64,000 bases of DNA from Terrimonas sp937888905 (GCA_937888905.1 CALATA010000014.1:186001-250000), one strand, 5' to 3'; counted from the first letter of the stretch, positions 43,321 to 52,897 are shown. The notes: generated from the sequence alone by a model not told the origin. A program made the numbers and translations.

Positions 43321-43416
43321 TCGTGAATCGTCAATGGTGAATCGTCAATATTATTCTCAATTAATGGGAGGTCTCCAAAGGACTTCCCTTTTTTATTCAC
43401 GATTGACGATTCACGA
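43321..43416 (+). terminator. Terminator nested in a 15-bp inverted repeat
   Basis: Inner hairpin GGGAGGTC (43366-43373) with GACTTCCC (43381-43388), one G-T pair, followed by six T: an intrinsic terminator for the barrel gene. Around it, TCGTGAATCGTCAAT (43321-43335) and its exact reverse complement (43402-43416) form an outer stem made from the repeat word seen at 1.9 and 14.2 kb. Confidence 0.75.
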
Positions 43417-43480
43417 CTTCTGGCCAAAATATCCAGCCAGAAAGACCAAATCCCACCCTCTCGAAGTCAACAACGGCCGG

Positions 43481-43488
43481 TAGCTTTG
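43481..43488 (+). promoter_or_regulatory. -7 box for the SnoaL-like gene
   Basis: TAGCTTTG ends 20 nt before the ATG at 43509. No -33 element is evident. Confidence 0.5.
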
Positions 43489-43508
43489 TTGTAACAAAAC
43501 CTCAGACA

Positions 43509-43865
43509 ATGACAACACAGCAAATTGCCGTCCGCTTCAATGAACTGGCACAACAGGATAAATGGTTTGAAATACAGGATGAGTTTTTCTCCGATGATGT
43601 GAAAAGCATCGATCCGGTTGATTCTCCTTATTTCGGTTATGCAGAAGGCAAAGCCGGCGTGCGTCAGAAAGGAGAGGACTTCGTTGGGCGTATTACCGCA
43701 CTGCACGGCGCACACACTTCTGAGCCGTTAATAGCCGGAGATCATTTTGTAGTAGCCAGGGAACTCGACATGACCGTACAACCACACGGCCGCATTCAGA
43801 TCAAACAACTGATGCTGTACAAAGTGAAGGACGGGAAGATTGTGAGTGAACAGTTTTTCTACTGA
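43509..43865 (+). CDS. SnoaL-like / NTF2-fold protein
   Basis: 118 residues, cytoplasmic. The cone-shaped NTF2 fold is suggested by an N-terminal helix (AVRFNELAQQDKWFEIQDEF), the S(I/V)DP(V)...Y motif typical of SnoaL-like proteins, and C-terminal strands (IQIKQLMLYKVKDGKIVSEQ). Members include polyketide cyclases and many uncharacterised small enzymes. No neighbouring pathway indicates a substrate. Confidence 0.7.
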   Translation: MTTQQIAVRFNELAQQDKWFEIQDEFFSDDVKSIDPVDSPYFGYAEGKAGVRQKGEDFVGRITALHGAHTSEPLIAGDHFVVARELDMTVQPHGRIQIKQLMLYKVKDGKIVSEQFFY

Positions 43866-43936
43866 TGTGAGAATTTGAGAATTAAATGAAAAATGAGCTC
43901 AATGAATTTCCTAATTATCAAATCATCAAATTAGCT

Positions 43937-45466
43937 TCAACTCTCTTCATCAAATTCATCTTCCTCCGTGCTCATGCCACCAAGGTTCATCATGCTGCCG
44001 ATGAGATCCTTGAATTCAACTTTTGTTTCGAAGATTTTTTTGCTGATAAGCGAATGAGCAGCGAGACCGTGCAATACAAATTCCATCAACAGTCCAGCCT
44101 GCTCTTCGTCGGCTCCGGGATATAATTTTTTTACCACAGCATGTAATCCGTCTACCTGGTAAAGCGCCATCAGTTTTTCCTTATCGGAATTACCGAAGGA
44201 CAAATGCAGGTGATTGCCCTTGTCAAACCAGTTGATTACCGGGCGATAAGGATCGTCCACTTTTTCCTGTGATACCTTGCCTGTATTGCGGCGCTTCTTC
44301 AATGTTTCAGGATTGGGGAAATATTCCACGAACTGTGTGCGGATCGCTTTGTCCAATAAGTTCATCGCTACCTGGAACGGGCCTTCCTGTTCTCCTTCGT
44401 ATACCAGTTCTACTTTACCGGTAATGGAAGGAATGATGCCCGCCAGATCGCTGATCCAGACCTGTGTGCGCTTCTCATTGTTGATAATGGCGCGTCGCTC
44501 GGCCGCACTCACGGCATTCTCAAAAGCAGAAATAGTAAGTCGCGCAGATACGCCGCTTTTCTTATCCACCAGTTCACTGCCGCGCGCTTCAAACGCTACC
44601 TGTTCGATCAACCGACGAACCAGGTCGCTCACTTCCACCAGTTCTTTCTGGTCGTCGGCGATACCAGCTTCCTGGCCGGTGATCTCCAGCGCCTGTTCGA
44701 TCGTACGTGGATAGTGGGTCAGGATCTGGCTTTCGATACGGTCTTTCAATGGTGTTACGATCGAACCGCGATTGGTATAGTCTTCGGGGTTGGCCGTAAA
44801 CACAAATAATATATCGAGTGGCAATCGCAGCTTGAATCCGCGGATCTGCACATCGCCTTCTTCGAGTATGTTGAACAAGGCTACTTGGATGCGTGCCTGT
44901 AAGTCGGGCAATTCATTGATCACAAAAATGCAACGGTTACTGCGCGGGATAATGCCGTAATGCAGTACACGTTCATCGGCAAAATTCAGTTTCAGGTTAG
45001 CTGCTTTGATGGGGTCGATGTCACCAATCAGATCTGCTACGCTAACATCGGGCGTAGCGAGTTTTTCTCCGTAACGCTGACTGCGGTGCAGCCATGTAAT
45101 AGGCGTATCGTCTCCCTTTTCTTCCACCAATGCGCGGGCAAACCCCGATACCGGGTTCAGCGGATCGTCGTTGATGTCGCTGCCGGGAATAGTGGGAACA
45201 TATTCATCCAGCAGCTCGGTCATCTGGCGCGCCATACGCGTCTTGGCTTGTCCGCGCAGACCGAGAAACAGGATATTGTGTTTACTCAACAGCGCTCTTT
45301 CCACATCGGGAATAACGGTGTCTTCGTAACCTACGATACCCGAGAAGGTCGGCTCCTGGTGACGGAGGCGGTGCAGTAAATTGTGACGGATCTCATCTTT
45401 GATAGAGCGGGACTGATAACCGGAGGCTTTGAGTTCTCCTAAGGTTTTTATTGTGTGTAATTGCAT
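43937..45466 (-). CDS. MoxR/magnesium-chelatase-like AAA+ ATPase
   Basis: 509 residues. Walker A is the variant GLRGQAKTR (after NILFLGL), Walker B FVINELPDL, and the arginine-finger region is in LKDRIESQILTHYPR. The sequence is closest to ChlI/BchI-like and MoxR ATPases. It pairs with a von Willebrand A protein encoded 11 nt upstream; such pairs act as chaperones that insert metal or remodel protein complexes. Because there is no chlorophyll pathway here, magnesium chelation is not implied. The acidic C-terminus (STEEDEFDEES) is notable. Confidence 0.88.
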   Translation of the reverse strand: MQLHTIKTLGELKASGYQSRSIKDEIRHNLLHRLRHQEPTFSGIVGYEDTVIPDVERALLSKHNILFLGLRGQAKTRMARQMTELLDEYVPTIPGSDINDDPLNPVSGFARALVEEKGDDTPITWLHRSQRYGEKLATPDVSVADLIGDIDPIKAANLKLNFADERVLHYGIIPRSNRCIFVINELPDLQARIQVALFNILEEGDVQIRGFKLRLPLDILFVFTANPEDYTNRGSIVTPLKDRIESQILTHYPRTIEQALEITGQEAGIADDQKELVEVSDLVRRLIEQVAFEARGSELVDKKSGVSARLTISAFENAVSAAERRAIINNEKRTQVWISDLAGIIPSITGKVELVYEGEQEGPFQVAMNLLDKAIRTQFVEYFPNPETLKKRRNTGKVSQEKVDDPYRPVINWFDKGNHLHLSFGNSDKEKLMALYQVDGLHAVVKKLYPGADEEQAGLLMEFVLHGLAAHSLISKKIFETKVEFKDLIGSMMNLGGMSTEEDEFDEES

Positions 45467-45477
45467 AGTAGCGTAGG

Positions 45478-46575
45478 TTAAAATACAGTTTTGCGTTTGC
45501 CACTTTCAAAATCGCGGAAGATAAAGGCACCGAGTTTATCCAGTGAAGCAAAGAAGGCCTTGCCCTGGTTCATCTCGGTAAACTCCTGCACAAATTGCTG
45601 CAGGTACGGATCCGTAGCGATCATGAAAGTAGTAATGGGAATTTTTAATTTCTTGCATTGCGCGGCAAGATTCATGCAACGGTTAACGACTTTTCGATCG
45701 AGGCCGAAGCTGTTTTTATAATAGCGTTTACCGATCTTCAGGCAGGTAGGCTTCCCATCCGTGATCATGAAGATCTGTTTGTTTGGATTTTTGCGCCGGC
45801 GCAAAATATCCATGGCGAGTTCGAGGCCCGCAACGGTATTGGTATGATAAGGACCTACCTGCAGATAGGGAAGGTCTTTCACTTCAATAGGCCAGGCGTC
45901 ATTTCCAAAAACCACAATATCGAGTGTGTCTTTCGGGTAACGTGTCTTGATGAGTTCGCTCAGTGCCATCGCTACTTTTTTCGCGGGCGTGATGCGGTCC
46001 TCACCATAGAGAATCATGGAATGGGAAATATCGATCATCAGCACGGTAGAGGTCTGCGCTTTGTAATCTGTTTCCCGGATGGCCAGGTCATCTTCCTGCA
46101 TGCGGAAACTCTCGATGCCGTGATTGATCTGCGCATTGCGGATGCTTTCTGTGAAATCGATCTGCTCGAGCATATCACCAAACTGAAACTGTCTTGTTTC
46201 GGCATTTTGTTCATCGCCCTGGCCGGGTTTGAAACTGCGGTGATCGCCTTGTTTGCTTTTTTTGAGTTTACCGAATATTTCTTCGAGGCTTTTCTTGCGG
46301 ATGCCCTGTTCGGTTTTAGGCGTAATACGTATTTCTCCCGTCTGCTGATCGTCGGAGATATAGCCTTTGTTTTTTAAATCGTCTATAAAATCGCCCATCG
46401 CGTACCCATCGTCCGTGAGGGAATATTGTTTGTCGAGTTCGTTCAGCCATTTAAGGGCTTCGCTTACGTCGCCGCTTGTATAGGTCAGCAACTGGAGAAA
46501 GATATTCAGCAACTGATCAAAACGGCTTTTGCCCTGCTCATCGGGATTGAACCCGGTAAATTGGTAACCTCTCAT
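45478..46575 (-). CDS. VWA-domain protein, partner of the MoxR-like ATPase
   Basis: 365 residues from ATG 46575 (MRGYQFTGFNPDEQG). The C-terminal half is a von Willebrand A domain with the MIDAS motif DISHS (in VLMIDISHSMILYGEDR), and a later MITDGKP. The N-terminal half is helical and charged, with a winged-helix-like segment (KGYISDDQQTGEIRI). First gene of a two-gene operon with the ATPase. Upstream in-frame codons to 46677 would translate part of a terminator and are rejected. Confidence 0.85.
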   Translation of the reverse strand: MRGYQFTGFNPDEQGKSRFDQLLNIFLQLLTYTSGDVSEALKWLNELDKQYSLTDDGYAMGDFIDDLKNKGYISDDQQTGEIRITPKTEQGIRKKSLEEIFGKLKKSKQGDHRSFKPGQGDEQNAETRQFQFGDMLEQIDFTESIRNAQINHGIESFRMQEDDLAIRETDYKAQTSTVLMIDISHSMILYGEDRITPAKKVAMALSELIKTRYPKDTLDIVVFGNDAWPIEVKDLPYLQVGPYHTNTVAGLELAMDILRRRKNPNKQIFMITDGKPTCLKIGKRYYKNSFGLDRKVVNRCMNLAAQCKKLKIPITTFMIATDPYLQQFVQEFTEMNQGKAFFASLDKLGAFIFRDFESGKRKTVF

Positions 46576-46659
46576 GTGCCTGCCGTGTTTTTCTGAAGGT
46601 AATTTACGGAAAAAGCTCCGCTTCTGTTTATAACACGCGGGCAGGCGGAAAGTTGCGGT

Positions 46660-46690
46660 AAAAAAGAACCCCCACAATTTTGTGGGGGTT
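46660..46690 (-). terminator. Terminator of the GT117 gene
   Basis: A perfect 24-bp palindromic hairpin (46667-46690, AACCCCCACAAA/TTTGTGGGGGTT type) lies 10 nt behind the GT117 stop and is followed on the minus strand by a T-rich run (TTCTTTTTTACC). Confidence 0.85.
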
Positions 46691-46699
46691 AACTTTTGA

Positions 46700-49600
46700 T
46701 TATTTAGCCTGTGAATCTTTCGGGGCCGTTTGAATCGTTTGTCCCGGAAGTTCCTGCTGCGGTTGTTGTTGCTGTTTTTGTGCGGCAGTAGGGTTGTACC
46801 GTTGTTCGAGCGCGTTGATCATGCTCAACAACTGGCGATTACGGTCTGCTTCTCCGCCCTGGCCATCGAAGTAGGAGTAGAACTCTTCCTTCTCTGCCTG
46901 CAGGTATTTGTAATACTGCTCCTGCTGTTGCAGGTCTTTCTGGATGGCAGTTTTCACTTCGTTGGCCAGTTTCAGGTTGCCGGCTTTGTAAGCGGCTTCC
47001 AGGAATACGAGACCATTGATGTTATGGTTGTTGCGGCGGCTCACCATACCGTAAGGCATATCTTCTACGTGGATCATGCTCACGCATTTTTCCAGCAGTT
47101 TATTCGCTTCTTCTTTACGGCCTGCGTCGGCAAGGTTACCTGCGGCTTCGGCGTAAGCGTTGCGGATATTGAGGATATGACGGCGGTTCTCTTCGTCGAA
47201 GTAAGTGCCTTTTTTGCTTTCAAACACAAACTTATCCATCAGGTTTTTACCGATCACGTCCAGGTTATTGTCACGGCCGTAGGTATTGATCATCCAGTTG
47301 GCTGAAGTGTTCTTTGGAATAATCGGCACCAGGCGGTAAGTGAGTCCGTCTTTGCGGAGGAAATTATCAAAACCCGCCACACCGTAAGGTGAGGTGAAGT
47401 AGATCGGGCGTTTCCAGTTGTTGGCAGCCACGATGTTCAGCACCATCAGGTCGTTACGTCCGATATAAGAACGTCCTTCGGGCAGCGTTACGGGCAGTTC
47501 GCTCAACACGCTGTCACCGGGATTAACGGTACCATTTTTCTTGACAAGTTCCACATCTACCGGCAGGGTGAAGCGACGCAGCGGCATATACAGCGGACCT
47601 TTGTCGCGGCCGGTTTCAGGGTCGGGCGTTACTTTGCCGAGGAACTCTTTCATGAAACGGAAGAGGTCGGGAGCCTGGTTGGCAAAGCGCGGATCTTCAC
47701 GGATGTAAAGGTATTCGCGGTTATGCCCTTCGATCTGCTCGGGCGTCCAGATCACATCTACTGAATCGGCTTCGTTCACTTTTGTACGGAGCTGGTTGAT
47801 ATACCAGTCGATACCCAGGAGCGAGTTGTTGATGATGCGGATGTCTTTACGGATGCCTTCCACTTCCTGTGCGTACCACAGCGGGTAAGTATCGTTGTCG
47901 CCGTAGGTAAACAGGATGGCATTAGGCGCACAGCTTTCCAGGTAATCGCGTGCCAGATCCGGCGCCACGGTTTTAGTGCTGCGGTTATGGTCGTCCCATT
48001 CCTGTTGGGCCATTACTGCCGGCACGGCCAGGCAGATAAGGGTAGAAGCAAGGCTGAGCGTAGAAAGGTTTTGTCCTCCGCTGCTGATGGCTCTAACAAG
48101 GAATGTGACCCCCGCCGTTACGGCGAGGTACAATGCTGTTGCCAGCAGGCTTGCCATCATCACACCTCCACCGGAGTTGCCCGGCAGGCAGCTCAGTACC
48201 GTGATCAGGAAGGTCAATGCACCTCCGTAGATCATCAGGTTCTGGAAAGTGAACTTGTCTTTTTTCTCATTGGCCAGTCGCACGAACGCTACCACCGCCA
48301 GACCGATCCATATTGCAAAAGCATAGAATGATCCCGCATAGGCATAGTCACGCTCACGTGGCTGGTTGCCGGGTTGGTTGAGGTAAAGTACGATGGCAAT
48401 ACCGGTGAAGAAGAAGAGCAGCATGCTCACAATCCAGTCTTTCCGGTTTTTGAAATATTGATACACGCATCCCACAATACCCAGAATGAACGGCAGGAAG
48501 TAGAGTGAGTTGTGTGCTTTGTTATCTTTCAGGCTGTCGGGTAGTTGCGATTGATCGCCGAGCCGGGCATTATCGATCAGGGAAATACCGGTTATCCAGT
48601 TACCGTCGCGTTTATTACCATCTCCCTGGATATCGTTTTGTTTACCCGAGAAGTTCCACATGAAGTATCGCCAGTACATGAAGCCGAGCTGGTAGGTGAA
48701 GAACCATTCCATGTTCTGCTTGAGGGTGGGCGCTTCGTATTTCTGTCGCCCTTCGGCATCGGTGGTTTTGCCAATACTTAGCCAGTCGGCATAGAAGTCG
48801 GCGTGATCCTGGTCGTTGCTGGCATCCCACACGCGCGGGAAGAGTTGATAATCGGAACGTTCGTAGCGGAGAGTCTGCTCGCGGCCGATCTCGATGTACT
48901 TGTCTTTTCCTTTTACATATTTCATTTCACCGTATTCATACGGATCTGCGCGGTCGATTTCGGCGGCAAAGTGCGGGCCGTATACGATGGGCGCACTGCC
49001 ATATTGTTCGCGGCTGAGGTAGTAAACGAGGTTGATCGGGTTATCCACGTTGTTCATGTCGATCGCCGGATTGGCATTGGAGCGGATCAGCGCGGTGAAG
49101 TACATGAAATAACCCAGCATGATGAAAGCGTAGCACCAAAGACCCAGCTTCAGTATTTTGAGTGCACCGGGGCGCAGCAGGTAACCTACCAGTACCGCAA
49201 TACCACCGACGAAGAGGAACTTCACAAACTTCCATCCGCCGGAGCCGAGGCTCACGATGAACGGCAGCAGCGAAAGCGCCAGGAACAGGATCAGCCAGAT
49301 AGATAATTTCGTTTTGGTCATGTCTTTTTCCTTGAAGCTGAGTGCCCACACGATCAGCGCGGCCAGCAATACAAAGTAGAAAGCAAAACCAGCGAAGAAA
49401 GGAGTGCCGAGCTGGTTGACGAAGAATACGTCGAACTGGCCCGCCGCCTTCATGGAGTATTGAATAACGCCTACCTGCACGATACCAACGATTACGCAAC
49501 CGATGAGAAAGGCGATGATAGAACCTTTAACGGTAGGCGTATAACGGCGGTAGTAATAAATCATTACGATCGCAGGGATGGTCAGGAGGTTCAGCAAGTG

Positions 49601-50194
49601 AACACCGATAGAGAGACCCATCATGAAGAACAGGTAAATGATCCAGCGGTCGGAGCGGGTTCTTGCACCGGCATCCGTTGCGCTTTCATCAGCGTGTTCC
49701 CATTTCAGCATCGCCCAGAATACGAGCGCGGTGAAAAAAGAAGAAAGGGCATACACTTCACCTTCCACCCCGCTGTACCAGAATGAGTCACTGAATGCAT
49801 AAGCCAAGGCACCAACCGCGCCTGCACCCATTACGGTAAACAATTGCGGACCTGTCAGCGGCTGTGAAGCGTGGGACACAAACATTTTGCGGGCAAAATG
49901 CGTAACGCTCCAGAAGAGAAACAGGATAGTGAAGGCGTTGGCCGCAGCACTCATGAAGTTGACGGCATTGGCCGCGGTCTGCGGATTATCTCCAAAAAGT
50001 ATAATAAAGAACCTGCCCAGCAGGGTAAACATTGGCGCGCCCGGAGGGTGGGGAAGTCCCAGCTTGTAGGCGCTGGCCACGAATTCACCGCAATCCCAGA
50101 GGCTGCCCCTGGCTTCGCGCGTAAACATGTAGGTCAGCAAGGCGACAAAGAAAACGGCCCAGCCGGTGAGGTTATTAACTTTTTTGAAGTTCAT
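46700..50194 (-). CDS. GT117 / DUF2723 membrane glycosyltransferase (protein O-mannosyltransferase type)
   Basis: 1164 residues. The N-terminal half is a polytopic GT-C membrane domain with the DUF2723 opening LTYMFTREARGSLWDCGEFV (catalytic acidic residues D and E) and ASAYKLGLPHPPGAPMF. Ten or more hydrophobic helices run to about residue 720. The C-terminal half is soluble, with tetratricopeptide-like helices (EANKLLEKCVSMIHVED) and a glutamine-rich tail. In Bacteroidota this family is linked to O-glycosylation of exported proteins; the enzyme acts at the inner membrane on the periplasmic side. ATG 50194 (MNFKKVNNLTGWAVF) is used; an earlier in-frame start at 50221 falls within the -7 box. 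Confidence 0.87.
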   Translation of the reverse strand: MNFKKVNNLTGWAVFFVALLTYMFTREARGSLWDCGEFVASAYKLGLPHPPGAPMFTLLGRFFIILFGDNPQTAANAVNFMSAAANAFTILFLFWSVTHFARKMFVSHASQPLTGPQLFTVMGAGAVGALAYAFSDSFWYSGVEGEVYALSSFFTALVFWAMLKWEHADESATDAGARTRSDRWIIYLFFMMGLSIGVHLLNLLTIPAIVMIYYYRRYTPTVKGSIIAFLIGCVIVGIVQVGVIQYSMKAAGQFDVFFVNQLGTPFFAGFAFYFVLLAALIVWALSFKEKDMTKTKLSIWLILFLALSLLPFIVSLGSGGWKFVKFLFVGGIAVLVGYLLRPGALKILKLGLWCYAFIMLGYFMYFTALIRSNANPAIDMNNVDNPINLVYYLSREQYGSAPIVYGPHFAAEIDRADPYEYGEMKYVKGKDKYIEIGREQTLRYERSDYQLFPRVWDASNDQDHADFYADWLSIGKTTDAEGRQKYEAPTLKQNMEWFFTYQLGFMYWRYFMWNFSGKQNDIQGDGNKRDGNWITGISLIDNARLGDQSQLPDSLKDNKAHNSLYFLPFILGIVGCVYQYFKNRKDWIVSMLLFFFTGIAIVLYLNQPGNQPRERDYAYAGSFYAFAIWIGLAVVAFVRLANEKKDKFTFQNLMIYGGALTFLITVLSCLPGNSGGGVMMASLLATALYLAVTAGVTFLVRAISSGGQNLSTLSLASTLICLAVPAVMAQQEWDDHNRSTKTVAPDLARDYLESCAPNAILFTYGDNDTYPLWYAQEVEGIRKDIRIINNSLLGIDWYINQLRTKVNEADSVDVIWTPEQIEGHNREYLYIREDPRFANQAPDLFRFMKEFLGKVTPDPETGRDKGPLYMPLRRFTLPVDVELVKKNGTVNPGDSVLSELPVTLPEGRSYIGRNDLMVLNIVAANNWKRPIYFTSPYGVAGFDNFLRKDGLTYRLVPIIPKNTSANWMINTYGRDNNLDVIGKNLMDKFVFESKKGTYFDEENRRHILNIRNAYAEAAGNLADAGRKEEANKLLEKCVSMIHVEDMPYGMVSRRNNHNINGLVFLEAAYKAGNLKLANEVKTAIQKDLQQQEQYYKYLQAEKEEFYSYFDGQGGEADRNRQLLSMINALEQRYNPTAAQKQQQQPQQELPGQTIQTAPKDSQAK

Positions 50195-50218
50195 AATGGG
50201 GTCTATTTTGAAAGAAGG

Positions 50219-50226
50219 CAAAAATA
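50219..50226 (-). promoter_or_regulatory. -7 box for the GT117 gene
   Basis: TATTTTTG on the minus strand, ending 24 nt before ATG 50194. Confidence 0.5.
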
Positions 50227-50314
50227 GGGATATTCAGTTCATCCCGTGCACCGTCCAACGAACAGTTTCGTTAAGTCCCGGCCCGCTGAAATTCACGGGA
50301 TTGCAGATTCTTCT

Positions 50315-50322
50315 TAGTTTTG
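50315..50322 (+). promoter_or_regulatory. -7 box for the 50.3-kb lipoprotein gene
   Basis: TAGTTTTG ends 20 nt before the ATG at 50343. Confidence 0.5.
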
Positions 50323-50342
50323 CCCGGCTTAAACTGCTGCTT

Positions 50343-51185
50343 ATGCGTTTTCTTCTTCTCCTCGCCCTGCTTTCAGCCGTGATCACGGGCTGCGGATCGG
50401 GCAAAAAAGCTAACAATGAACCGCTCCGTGTAGAGGGTAGCTGGGTAGCGCTGTATTCCCGTCTGGACAAGGAAAGTTACCAGGATTATGACCTTTACAA
50501 CGAGGTAAAGGACTCGCTGCTCATGTTGCACGGGCTGAAATTATTGCGGTTTGAGCCCGGTGGTAAAATATACCAGGCCGACAGTATTATGGCCGCACCC
50601 GGTTCCTGGGCGCTCTCACCGGACGGCATCCTTATAATCCGGAACGCCGGGTTAGGCATGGAGCGGTTCACGGGACAGGATGCCAAAATGAAAGACGGTA
50701 AAATGATCGTCAGGCATCTTGTAAACGTAAAAGGCCGGGTGCTGGATGTAGACTGGTATTATGCACGACTGGATGAAAAAGATGCCGTGCTGCTCGACAA
50801 AGACCAGAACACCTGGAGAAAAATGCTGCCGGCCGATGCTACGGAAAAACAAATGGCGGATAAAATTGTGAAAATACTGCGCTACTACGGCCATTATTTT
50901 CATGTGATCGGACGCGAAGCCAATTACTTCTATGCGGAAAGGATGATCGTTCCTTTTAAATATTACCAGCACGGCGTGGGGCTGCAAAACTTTTCGATGG
51001 AAAACAGGTTTGCCCGGCAATTTGCCGACTCGGCGCAGGCCACGAAAGCCTGGGACATCATCAGGAAGGGATTTTACCGCATCAGTGATGTGCCGTATCC
51101 GGCGGTGAAGAATAATTATACGGAAGGATATGCGTTGTTCATCGAATCGCTGGCGAACGATATCGACAAATTCTATTCGAAATAA
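50343..51185 (+). CDS. Lipoprotein of unknown function
   Basis: 280 residues. Type II leader MRFLLLLALLSAVITGC (cysteine 17). The central part looks like a small beta domain measuring ligand or stress proteins (WVALYSRLDKESYQDYDLYN, GSWALSPDGILIIRNAGLG), and the C-terminal half is alpha-helical (ATEKQMADKIVKILRYYGHY, FADSAQATKAWDIIRKGFYR). No family is recognised. ATG 50343 fits both the -7 box and the lipobox; the frame upstream to 50166 is antisense to the GT117 start. Its 3' end overlaps the convergent SAM hydrolase-family gene by 13 nt. Confidence 0.7.
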   Translation: MRFLLLLALLSAVITGCGSGKKANNEPLRVEGSWVALYSRLDKESYQDYDLYNEVKDSLLMLHGLKLLRFEPGGKIYQADSIMAAPGSWALSPDGILIIRNAGLGMERFTGQDAKMKDGKMIVRHLVNVKGRVLDVDWYYARLDEKDAVLLDKDQNTWRKMLPADATEKQMADKIVKILRYYGHYFHVIGREANYFYAERMIVPFKYYQHGVGLQNFSMENRFARQFADSAQATKAWDIIRKGFYRISDVPYPAVKNNYTEGYALFIESLANDIDKFYSK

Positions 51186-52000
51186 ACCCGGACGGTCTGG
51201 TAGAAGAGCTGGTTTTGCATAATGCCGGCTACCTGCCTTGTTTTCTCCGAAAAACCTTTTAAGCCAAACAAACCCGCGGCATTGCCTTTATTGATAGCGA
51301 TCTCGAGATAATTGGCGCTGTTGAAAATGGCGAGCTTTTCGCCTTCCTGCACATCGGCATATGACTCGCTGATGCGGTCGATTACTTCATCGCGTTTAAA
51401 AACGATGCGGAAACTGCGGCCGCGGCGTTGCTCCTCGAACTGTTCGCGGGTAATGTTGACAATCACGTTCTCGAAATTGTCGATGAAAATGATCTGTCCT
51501 TCGATGTAATTCTGATCGAGCAGGGGGCGGAGGTGATTTTTTTCCGTATAAGCAATATCGGGTTCACCGATCTGCATGAGTGCCGTGCCCTGCATGAGTT
51601 CGTTTACCACGCGGCCCATTACGGAAGTGCAATGCAATGTATTGCGGATCTCGCTTTTATCCAGCGGAACACCGATCACCATTTCGGGTTTGCCTTCGAG
51701 GATCATATTCAGCAGGCCGTTGTCGGCGCAGAGAAAATATTGTTCCTGGTGAAAGGCCAGCAGCAGGCGTTCGGGTCTTTTCTCAAACAGGTTGACCAGT
51801 ATGAGGTGGTAACTGTATGGAGGAAAATGTTGAACAGCGCTGCGGCAGATATAAGCGGTTTGCGGATAATTGAATGGTGAAATATTATGGGAAATATCCA
51901 CCAGCCGGAACTCGGGATTTATCTGTATGAGTTGTGCCTTGATCGCACCCACCAGGTAATCCTGGTGCCCGATATCCGAGGTGAGGGTGATCAACGACAT
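51173..52000 (-). CDS. DUF62 family SAM hydroxide adenosyltransferase
   Basis: 275 residues of the fluorinase/chlorinase superfamily. The N-terminal LITLTSDIGHQDYLVGAIKA contains the conserved TDxGxxDxYVG-like SAM-binding aspartates; NYPQTAYICRSAVQHFP, ADNGLLNMI and the C-terminal barrel (IIFIDNFENVIVNI, FNSANYLEIAINKGNAAGLF) complete the fold. Most bacterial members hydrolyse SAM to adenosine and methionine and do not halogenate; the loop that binds halide in fluorinases is not evident. A -7 box lies at 52054-52061. Confidence 0.9.
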   Translation of the reverse strand: MSLITLTSDIGHQDYLVGAIKAQLIQINPEFRLVDISHNISPFNYPQTAYICRSAVQHFPPYSYHLILVNLFEKRPERLLLAFHQEQYFLCADNGLLNMILEGKPEMVIGVPLDKSEIRNTLHCTSVMGRVVNELMQGTALMQIGEPDIAYTEKNHLRPLLDQNYIEGQIIFIDNFENVIVNITREQFEEQRRGRSFRIVFKRDEVIDRISESYADVQEGEKLAIFNSANYLEIAINKGNAAGLFGLKGFSEKTRQVAGIMQNQLFYQTVRVYFE

Positions 52001-52053
52001 AATTTAATAGAGGAGGCCGGAATTTGGTGTTTAAAAAATAGATGCCTGTGCCG

Positions 52054-52061
52054 CAAAAATA
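52054..52061 (-). promoter_or_regulatory. -7 box for the DUF62 gene
   Basis: TATTTTTG on the minus strand, 53 nt before ATG 52000 and 7 nt behind the stop of the upstream SDR gene. Confidence 0.4.
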
Positions 52062-52068
52062 AGCACTG

Positions 52069-52878
52069 CTACTTTACCAGTTGTCTGTCACGGAAATAAA
52101 AACGGTGAACAAGTTTATCGGCCCATTTGGGGAAGAACTTATTCATGAACACCGTTTGTTTACCGGTGAAGGTAAGCACGAGTGTGCGTTTCTTTTTTTC
52201 AACGGCTTTGAGGATATGCACGGCACACTCATCTGAGGTCATCAATTTCTTTTCATTCATCTTGCTTTCGCCGCCCTGCTCACCGTCTTTGTTCAATGCG
52301 GCGTTGCGGATATTGGAAGCGGTGAAGCCGGGGCAAACCCACATCACGTGGACGCCGTCGTCCATCAATTCTGTTTTGATAGACTCGAGCCAGCCCTGCA
52401 CGGCAAACTTGGACGCGGAATAACCGTTGCGGCCGGGCAGGCCGCGATAGCCGGCGATGGACGACACGCCAACGATGGTGCCTTTGCGTTCGATGATAGA
52501 ATCCAACGCGTACTTGGTACAATAAACCGTGCCCCAGAAATTAATGTCCATCACTTTGCGTATCACGTCGATGGTAGTGTCGCGGAGCAAAGCGCGCATG
52601 GACACACCGGCATTGTTGATGAGGATGTCGATGCCGCCGAACGTGCGGATGGTCATGTCGATGAAACGCCGGCAATCGTTCTCGCTGCTGACATCGGCCA
52701 CCATGGTATACAAAGGAGACGAGGGATTCTCCGACTGCAGCAGGTAAAGTTTATCGTGATTGCGGCCGCAGGTAGCCACTTTGGCGCCGTGCGACAACAA
52801 TAACTCCACGAGTGACTTGCCGATACCGTCGGTACCGCCGGTGACCACCACTACTTTATCCTGGAAATATGCAGCCAT
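52069..52878 (-). CDS. Short-chain dehydrogenase/reductase (classical SDR)
   Basis: 269 residues. Cofactor motif TGGTDGIG (in VVVVTGGTDGIGKSLVELLL), NNAG (ILINNAGVSMRALL), catalytic Ser in VSSIAGYRG, and Y-S-A-S-K (YxxxK). The C-terminal extension with KKKRTLVLTFTGKQTVFMNK is common in DHRS7/ketosphinganine-reductase-like SDRs, which act on lipid substrates at membranes. Actual substrate unknown. ATG 52878 is chosen; a start at 52887 adds only MFV. Confidence 0.88.
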   Translation of the reverse strand: MAAYFQDKVVVVTGGTDGIGKSLVELLLSHGAKVATCGRNHDKLYLLQSENPSSPLYTMVADVSSENDCRRFIDMTIRTFGGIDILINNAGVSMRALLRDTTIDVIRKVMDINFWGTVYCTKYALDSIIERKGTIVGVSSIAGYRGLPGRNGYSASKFAVQGWLESIKTELMDDGVHVMWVCPGFTASNIRNAALNKDGEQGGESKMNEKKLMTSDECAVHILKAVEKKKRTLVLTFTGKQTVFMNKFFPKWADKLVHRFYFRDRQLVK

Positions 52879-52897
52879 AACAAACAATTTATAAATG

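Noticed and set aside
46576..46677. Longer N-terminus of the VWA protein
   Set aside because: The additional 34 residues would come from sequence next to the GT117 terminator, are Cys- and Arg-rich, and do not resemble the family.
48803..49306. Open frames on the + strand inside the GT117 gene
   Set aside because: They mirror codon bias of the real gene and encode no recognisable protein.
51173..52000. Chlorinase/fluorinase activity of the DUF62 protein
   Set aside because: The halide-binding loop is not evident; most members simply hydrolyse SAM.
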